This document shows, piece by piece, positions 6,740 through 10,815 of a DNA stretch of 10,815 nucleotides. The translations under genes and the position numbers were made by a program. How positions within the stretch are numbered: the stretch's first letter is position 1; every line of letters begins with the position of its first letter. The notes beneath the pieces are model-generated. The model saw nothing but the letters and a program-made list of their open reading frames with translations, made no database searches and was not told where the DNA came from. The stretch spans positions 1-10,815 of the forward strand of contig CAYRSH010000053.1 of NCBI GenBank assembly GCA_964426895.1, written 5' to 3'. The stretch is from Caldipriscus sp964426895 (lineage in GTDB: Bacteria; Hydrothermota; Hydrothermia; LBFQ01).

Positions 6740-7192
6740 ATGATTGAGGGGGTTAAAGTAAAATCCTTAAAGGTGATTCCCGACGATAGGGGAAGGCTCG
6801 CGGAGATTTTGAGGGTAGATGATGACATATTTGAGGGTTTTGGACAGGTTTATTATACCACCGCCTATCCGGGTGTTGTAAAGGCTTGGCATGCGCATAG
6901 ATTTCAAACGGATTTCATAACCTGTATCCATGGAATGATAAAACTCGTTTTATACGATGATAGGGAAAGTAGCCCAACAAAAGGGGAAATAAACGAGTTT
7001 TACATAGGGATATATAATCCCATACTCGTAAAAATTCCTCCCCTCGTTTGGCATGGATTTAAAAACATCGGCCTTGAAGAGGCGATAGTTATAAACATTA
7101 TTACAAAACCTTACAACCACGAAAATCCGGATGAACTGAGAAAACCGGCACACGGCGTTATACCCTACGATTGGAGCAGAAAGGACAGATAA
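6740..7192 (+). CDS. RmlC-like cupin, dTDP-4-dehydrorhamnose 3,5-epimerase family
   Basis: This 150-residue cupin belongs to the dTDP-sugar 3,5-epimerase family, which inverts C3 and C5 of dTDP-4-keto-6-deoxyglucose on the route to rhamnose-type sugars. Family marks run the full length: KVIPDDRGRLAEILR (residues 11-25), QVYYTTAYPGVVKAWHAHRF with His51/His53, QTDFITCIHGMIKLVLYDDR, KGEINEFYIG, NPILVKIPPLVWHGFKNIG (His105), and IPYDWSRKD at the end. His51 or His53 is the likely catalytic base. An open frame extends upstream to 6314, but those 142 residues are the opposite-strand shadow of the fossil gene; ATG 6740 fits the family N-terminus (MIEGVKVKSL) and the TATTAT box. ATG 6710 would add ten residues. 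No other nucleotide-sugar genes are near, so the exact substrate is open. Its TAA abuts the uvrB stop. Confidence 0.9.
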   Translation: MIEGVKVKSLKVIPDDRGRLAEILRVDDDIFEGFGQVYYTTAYPGVVKAWHAHRFQTDFITCIHGMIKLVLYDDRESSPTKGEINEFYIGIYNPILVKIPPLVWHGFKNIGLEEAIVINIITKPYNHENPDELRKPAHGVIPYDWSRKDR

Positions 7193-9205
7193 TTAAACCA
7201 ACTCCCCCATTTCCCTCAATTTATCCCTAAGAACCATTGCCTTTTCAAATTCTAAGTTTTCCGCGTAAAATGTCATCATTTTCTTCAATTCCTTTACCGC
7301 CCTATGGCGTGGATACTCTTTAATGATTTCGTTTATTCTCTCCTCCAAATCGTCTTCCTCTCTTGTCAATATCCTTTCATCCGCAACCCCTGTGGCTTTT
7401 AATATCTCTTCCCTACTCTTCTTTATGGTTCTTGGAATAATACCGTGTTTTCTATTGTATTCCAACTGGATTTTCCTCCTCCTTTCCGTTTCCTCAATTG
7501 CCTTTTTCATCGCTTCGGTGATCTCGTCGGCGTATAGAATTACCTTACCCGCCGCATTCCTTGCGGCCCTACCGATTGTCTGTATTAATGCGGTATATGA
7601 CCTTAAAAATCCGGTCTTGTCGGCGTCTGTTATCGCAACCAAAGAAACCTCCGGAAGGTCCAAACCCTCCCTCAACAAATTAACGCCAACCAAAACATCT
7701 ATATTCCCCAACCTCAAATCCCTTAAAATTTTAACCCTCTCTATTGCATCCAATTCCGAGTGAAGATAACCCGCCTTTATGCCAACCTCCCTAAGGTAAT
7801 CCGAAACCTCTTCCGCAGACCTCTTGGTTAAGGTGGTTATGAGAACCCTATCTCCCCTTTCAATGTTTTTCCTTATCTCTTCCAAAAGGTTGTCCATCAT
7901 GTTTTCCAGTGGCCTAACCTCAACAACTGGATCGGGTATTCCCGTGGGTCTAACTATCTGCTCAACCACCTCGCCACCCGTTAGTTCAAGTTCAAATGGT
8001 CCGGGTGTTGCGGACATGAATATAACCTGCTTTAATAAAGACATCAATTCTTCAAACTTTAAAGGCCTGTTGTCCAAAGCCGAAGGGAGTCTAAAGCCGT
8101 ATTCTATTAGGTTTAACTTTCTCGTTTTATCCGCCTCATACATCGCCCTTAATTGCGGCACGGTTACATGGGATTCGTCAATAACGGTTAAGAAATCCTC
8201 GGGGAAGTAATCTATTAGGGTCCAAGGCCTCTCTCCGGGTTTTCTCCCCGTTATATGCCTTGAATAGTTTTCTATTCCCGGGCAAGTTCCCGTCGTCCTC
8301 AAAAGTTCAATATCGTATCTCGTCCTCTGTTCAAGTCTTTGGGCTTCAAGGAATTTACCCTGTTCCTTCAATTCCTTTAACCTCTCCTGCAATTCCATTT
8401 CTATGCTTTTTATAGCCCTCTCCAACCTATCTTCACCTCCCAAGAAGTGTGCGGCTGGGTACAACATGTATTCTTTTAATTCCCTTATAACCTTTAAGGT
8501 TGTAGGTTCTAACATCCTAATCCTGTCTATCTCATCGCCCCAAAAATCAACCCTTAAAATAAACTCCTCATAAGCCGGGATTATATCAACCACATCACCC
8601 CTTATCCTAAACCTTCCCCTTTGTAAGTCTATATCGTTCCTCTCATACCTCAGATTCACGAGTTCTAACGCGAAATCCTTTAAATTCCATCTATCCCCAA
8701 CCTTTATGTGTAAAAAACTCTCCCTTATTACATCCGGATCGTCTAAGGAATATATTGCCGAAACGGAGGCCACAACTATAACATCCTCTCGGGTCATTAA
8801 TGAGGAAACGGTTCTAAGCCTTAGCCTTTCTATGTCATCGTTTATCGTCGCCTCCTTTGGTATGTATGTGTCAGTCTGGGGTATATATGCCTCCGGTTGA
8901 TAGTAGTCGTAATAAGAAATAAAGTATTCAACGGCGTTTTCGGGGAAAAGGGATTTTAACTCCCCATAAAGTTGGGCCGCCAATGTCTTGTTATGCGAAA
9001 GTATTAGGGTTGGCTTTCCGATTCTTGCTATAACATGGGCTATAGTGTAAGTTTTTCCCGTTCCGGTTGCACCCAAAAGTACGGAAAACCTCTCACCCCT
9101 TTTAATCCTTTCAACCAACCCTTCAATGGCCTTCGGCTGATCCCCAGCGGGTTCAAATGGTGCGTGTAATACAAAGGGGGAACCTTTAAACCTATATACG
9201 GGCAT
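7193..9205 (-). CDS. uvrB: UvrB, excision nuclease damage-recognition helicase subunit
   Basis: This 670-residue protein is a complete UvrB (the E. coli protein has 673). UvrB receives lesions from UvrA, verifies the damage with its beta-hairpin and ATPase, and recruits UvrC in nucleotide excision repair. Visible parts: Walker A GATGTGKT (residues 45-52); the beta-hairpin region SYYDYYQPEAYIPQTDTYIP (~97-116); the DEAD-type motif VIDESH (341-346); helicase motifs around MSATPG and GVNLLREGLDLPEVSLVAI; QTIGRAARN near the end of the helicase core; and a C-terminal UVR domain (ELKKMMTFYAENLEFEKAMV) that contacts UvrC. All key residues look intact. ATG 9205 is supported by the conserved start (YRFKGSPF) and by TAAAAT 8 bases upstream. 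It lies 29 bp behind the UbiA fusion gene and may be read through from it as well as from its own promoter. No LexA-like box is evident. Confidence 0.98.
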   Translation of the reverse strand: MPVYRFKGSPFVLHAPFEPAGDQPKAIEGLVERIKRGERFSVLLGATGTGKTYTIAHVIARIGKPTLILSHNKTLAAQLYGELKSLFPENAVEYFISYYDYYQPEAYIPQTDTYIPKEATINDDIERLRLRTVSSLMTREDVIVVASVSAIYSLDDPDVIRESFLHIKVGDRWNLKDFALELVNLRYERNDIDLQRGRFRIRGDVVDIIPAYEEFILRVDFWGDEIDRIRMLEPTTLKVIRELKEYMLYPAAHFLGGEDRLERAIKSIEMELQERLKELKEQGKFLEAQRLEQRTRYDIELLRTTGTCPGIENYSRHITGRKPGERPWTLIDYFPEDFLTVIDESHVTVPQLRAMYEADKTRKLNLIEYGFRLPSALDNRPLKFEELMSLLKQVIFMSATPGPFELELTGGEVVEQIVRPTGIPDPVVEVRPLENMMDNLLEEIRKNIERGDRVLITTLTKRSAEEVSDYLREVGIKAGYLHSELDAIERVKILRDLRLGNIDVLVGVNLLREGLDLPEVSLVAITDADKTGFLRSYTALIQTIGRAARNAAGKVILYADEITEAMKKAIEETERRRKIQLEYNRKHGIIPRTIKKSREEILKATGVADERILTREEDDLEERINEIIKEYPRHRAVKELKKMMTFYAENLEFEKAMVLRDKLREMGELV

Positions 9206-9213
9206 AAAGGTAT

Positions 9214-9219
9214 ATTTTA
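9214..9219 (-). promoter_or_regulatory. -10 element (TAAAAT) for uvrB
   Basis: TAAAAT on the minus strand ends 8 bases before ATG 9205, in the 29-bp gap after the UbiA gene. A TTGTAG (9235-9240) sits 15 bases further up, a weak -35 candidate overlapping the stop of the upstream gene. ATACCTTT between box and ATG has no ribosome binding site. Confidence 0.45.
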
Positions 9220-9234
9220 AAGGCGTAAGACTTA

Positions 9235-10602
9235 CTACAAGGCCTTATCCAAAATGCTCAATATTAAAGAAAGGATTAATGCATTGCTGAAAACCGTTTG
9301 GAGTTGGGCGGTATAAAAGTCCAACATCCCATACTGTATGAAGTTTGGTTTAAACGCCCAGGATATATTTCTGAAGGCTTGGGGTAGGGTTAAATAAACC
9401 GCCAAAGACCATACAGGCCATATACCGAAGGCTATCATTATGGGAACGAGAATATAGGCTGACAGTATTAAGAATGCGTAATAATACTTTGATGCTTTCG
9501 GACCTATTATTCCGGCAAATGTTTTGTACCCCGCCCTCTGATCGTCATAAATATCCCTCATGTTATTTCCCTGTAAAATTCCTACTATCAACAAAGATAC
9601 GGGCATATAACCGAGGAAGGCTTTGGCGTCCAATGTTTGGGTTTGAATGTAATAAGCACCGGCGGATATTGAAGACCATGCGAGAAATACCGCAACATCT
9701 CCCAAGGCTAGGTATTTCCAGCCTACTGGAATAAATGCATAAAAGAAACCGAGAACAAAACCGGCCAATATTAGATATAGTAGAACCCTATCAAAACCCA
9801 AAAGATACCACAATGTCAAACCGGATAATAGGGCAACGGCGTACAAGACCAAGGATACCGCCAAAACCTCGGAGGGCTTTAAGAGTTTATCAACAATAAC
9901 CCTACTTGAACCAAGGGTATCCCACCTATCCGCACCCTTCTTGTAATCAAAGTAATCCGCACTTGCGTTTACCGCCAAGTGTACGGAAACCGCACCTATT
10001 AAGGTTAGGATAAATTTTAACAAATCAAACTTTCCGGATAAAAGCGTTCCCACCATTACCGCAGCCACGGTGGCGTATATTACCCAAGGCCTTGTCGCCT
10101 GAATGTATAGTTTCCACTTTGGGGTTTTCGGATATATTTCCTTTAACTTTTTGAAATCCTCCTCGTTAAACTCTATTTCAAACCTCGGAATCCAACCCTT
10201 AGAGAAATCGCTAACAAAAACCTTTGTGGGGACTATCCTTACCACTGTGGTTTCGGGTACGGCCTTCAAAAAGGGTATTATTGGAAAGTTTTTCCTAACC
10301 ACGATTGTCCTCTCCCTATCGTATTTGCTCGTAGGTCCTATTATTTCAACCCTTCCATACCCCTGTATAAACCTATCCGGGGAACCCTTTTCGATTACAA
10401 AATAAACCTCGGGATTTTCCTTTATGTTGTTAAGCGTATGCCCCTTATCCTCCAAAATCACATATATATAACCATCTTCATCACCCAAATAGGTCTTTGC
10501 TGACCAGACCTTGCCGTTTTTATCCTTTGTGGTTATGGTTATTGTGTTGTTTTCCCTTAATATCTCGGCATACCTTTTCAACATCTCTTCCCGGGTAAGC
10601 AT
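9235..10602 (-). CDS. Fusion of a PNPOx-like split-barrel flavin domain with a MenA-like UbiA prenyltransferase
   Basis: This 455-residue protein has two parts. Residues 1-~145 look like a pyridoxamine-5'-phosphate-oxidase-type split beta-barrel, a fold that usually binds FMN or F420 (DGYIYVILEDKGHTLNNIKE, NPEVYFVIEKG, GYGRVEIIGP). Residues ~160-455 are an integral-membrane UbiA prenyltransferase with about eight or nine hydrophobic segments. Its first Asp motif is NASADYFDYKKGAD (Asn212, Asp216, Asp219) and its second NNMRDIYDDQRAG (Asp350, Asp354). 'ADYFDYKKGADRWDTLGSSR' resembles MenA, which attaches a polyprenyl chain to dihydroxynaphthoate in menaquinone synthesis; other UbiA substrates are possible. 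The domains are in one uninterrupted frame. TATAAT 8 bases before ATG 10602 and the need for a complete barrel support this start. A standard UbiA protein has ~290-310 residues, so the extra barrel is the unusual part. Confidence 0.88.
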   Translation of the reverse strand: MLTREEMLKRYAEILRENNTITITTKDKNGKVWSAKTYLGDEDGYIYVILEDKGHTLNNIKENPEVYFVIEKGSPDRFIQGYGRVEIIGPTSKYDRERTIVVRKNFPIIPFLKAVPETTVVRIVPTKVFVSDFSKGWIPRFEIEFNEEDFKKLKEIYPKTPKWKLYIQATRPWVIYATVAAVMVGTLLSGKFDLLKFILTLIGAVSVHLAVNASADYFDYKKGADRWDTLGSSRVIVDKLLKPSEVLAVSLVLYAVALLSGLTLWYLLGFDRVLLYLILAGFVLGFFYAFIPVGWKYLALGDVAVFLAWSSISAGAYYIQTQTLDAKAFLGYMPVSLLIVGILQGNNMRDIYDDQRAGYKTFAGIIGPKASKYYYAFLILSAYILVPIMIAFGIWPVWSLAVYLTLPQAFRNISWAFKPNFIQYGMLDFYTAQLQTVFSNALILSLILSILDKAL

Positions 10603-10610
10603 AGGTGGGT

Positions 10611-10616
10611 ATTATA
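10611..10616 (-). promoter_or_regulatory. -10 element (TATAAT) for the split-barrel/UbiA gene
   Basis: A perfect TATAAT on the minus strand ends 8 bases before ATG 10602. The expected -35 position coincides with a 13-bp dyad rather than with TTGACA. Confidence 0.6.
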
Positions 10617-10633
10617 AATTTGAAAAGATTTTT

Positions 10634-10646
10634 AGGCTTAAAGCCT
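10634..10646. promoter_or_regulatory. 13-bp inverted repeat at the -35 position, operator-like
   Basis: AGGCTT-A-AAGCCT is a perfect 6-bp dyad with a one-base centre. It begins 17 bases upstream of the TATAAT box at 10611-10616, where a -35 element would lie. It could be a repressor or activator site for the UbiA fusion gene, or chance. Confidence 0.3.
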
Positions 10647-10815
10647 TTCGGGTTCAATATAACCCTTACCCAAAACAAGACCATCTAACATTTAATGAAC
10701 CCTATACAAGGCACAAAGTGATACGCTAAAATGCCTCGCCTTATCCTTGCAATATCGCCGCAAAACCCATCCAATTATCCCTATAATAAGGTTATACACT
10801 TGAAAAATCCTTAGG
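10647..10815. other. Right-end intergenic stretch without a supported gene
   Basis: I see no recognisable gene here. On the minus strand a frame is open from the right edge to TAA at 10692 (40 codons, no recognisable family, codon use mixed). It could be the end of a gene entering from the right, but a chance frame is as likely. A GGGTT/AACCC hairpin lies at 10650-10665 without a T-run, so it is not a standard terminator. Confidence 0.3.

Noticed and set aside
6472..6828. 118-codon minus-strand open frame as a separate gene
   Set aside because: Its first half is antisense to the RmlC-like gene and its second half is one frame of the decayed FG-GAP gene. It is not a gene in its own right.
10650..10665. 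GGGTTC-containing hairpin resembling a tRNA T-arm or a terminator
   Set aside because: The loop is six bases, there is no acceptor, D or anticodon stem around it, and no T-run follows on either strand.
10692..10814. 40-codon minus-strand frame open to the right edge, and a 27-codon plus-strand frame from ATG 10731
   Set aside because: Both are short enough to arise by chance, match no family I know, and conflict with each other. Sequence to the right is needed.

Overview
The window looks like a compact chromosomal stretch from a thermophilic bacterium. UvrB and the SpoIID-type protein are bacterial. Ile and Arg are mostly written ATA and AGG, and the proteins are rich in Lys, Glu, Ile and Tyr. 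Two secreted proteins end in tails like the type IX secretion (T9SS/Por) C-terminal sorting domain. Together with FG-GAP repeat proteins this points to the FCB superphylum or a WOR-3/Stahlbacteria/Hydrothermae-like candidate phylum. That placement is inference; a marker-gene tree would decide it.

Layout, left to right. A helical protein of unknown function runs off the left edge (1-929, minus). Behind it is a secreted FG-GAP protein with a sorting tail (953-2653, minus). A 101-bp divergent promoter region separates this from a plus-strand pair: a YjbQ-family protein (2755-3168) and an unrecognised protein overlapping it by 4 bases (3165-4262). Facing them on the minus strand is a secreted SpoIID-like protein (4652-5992). 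Its second adhesive domain and sorting tail lie in another frame (4263-4652), and the break falls exactly on an (AC)6 dinucleotide tract. Positions 6014-6690 hold the multiply frameshifted ruins of a further FG-GAP/PQQ-type secreted protein. An RmlC-like cupin epimerase follows (6740-7192, plus). It meets uvrB (7193-9205, minus) stop codon to stop codon, and upstream of uvrB is a fusion of a flavin-type split-barrel domain to a MenA-like UbiA prenyltransferase (9235-10602, minus). The last 213 bases hold the promoter of the fusion gene and nothing else convincing.

Two features cut across the window. First, every gene that begins a transcription unit has a TATAAT-like hexamer ending only 7-9 bases before its start codon (exactly 8 in five of seven cases), and none has a well-placed Shine-Dalgarno sequence that must be used. 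This is the signature of leaderless mRNAs, and it also fixes several start codons. Second, both convergent gene pairs abut with no base between their stop codons, and no intrinsic terminator is visible.

There is no single pathway here. The recognisable themes are surface and secreted proteins in gain/loss flux (one intact, one broken at a repeat, one fossil), DNA repair (UvrB), and isolated enzymes of quinone/prenyl-lipid and nucleotide-sugar metabolism.
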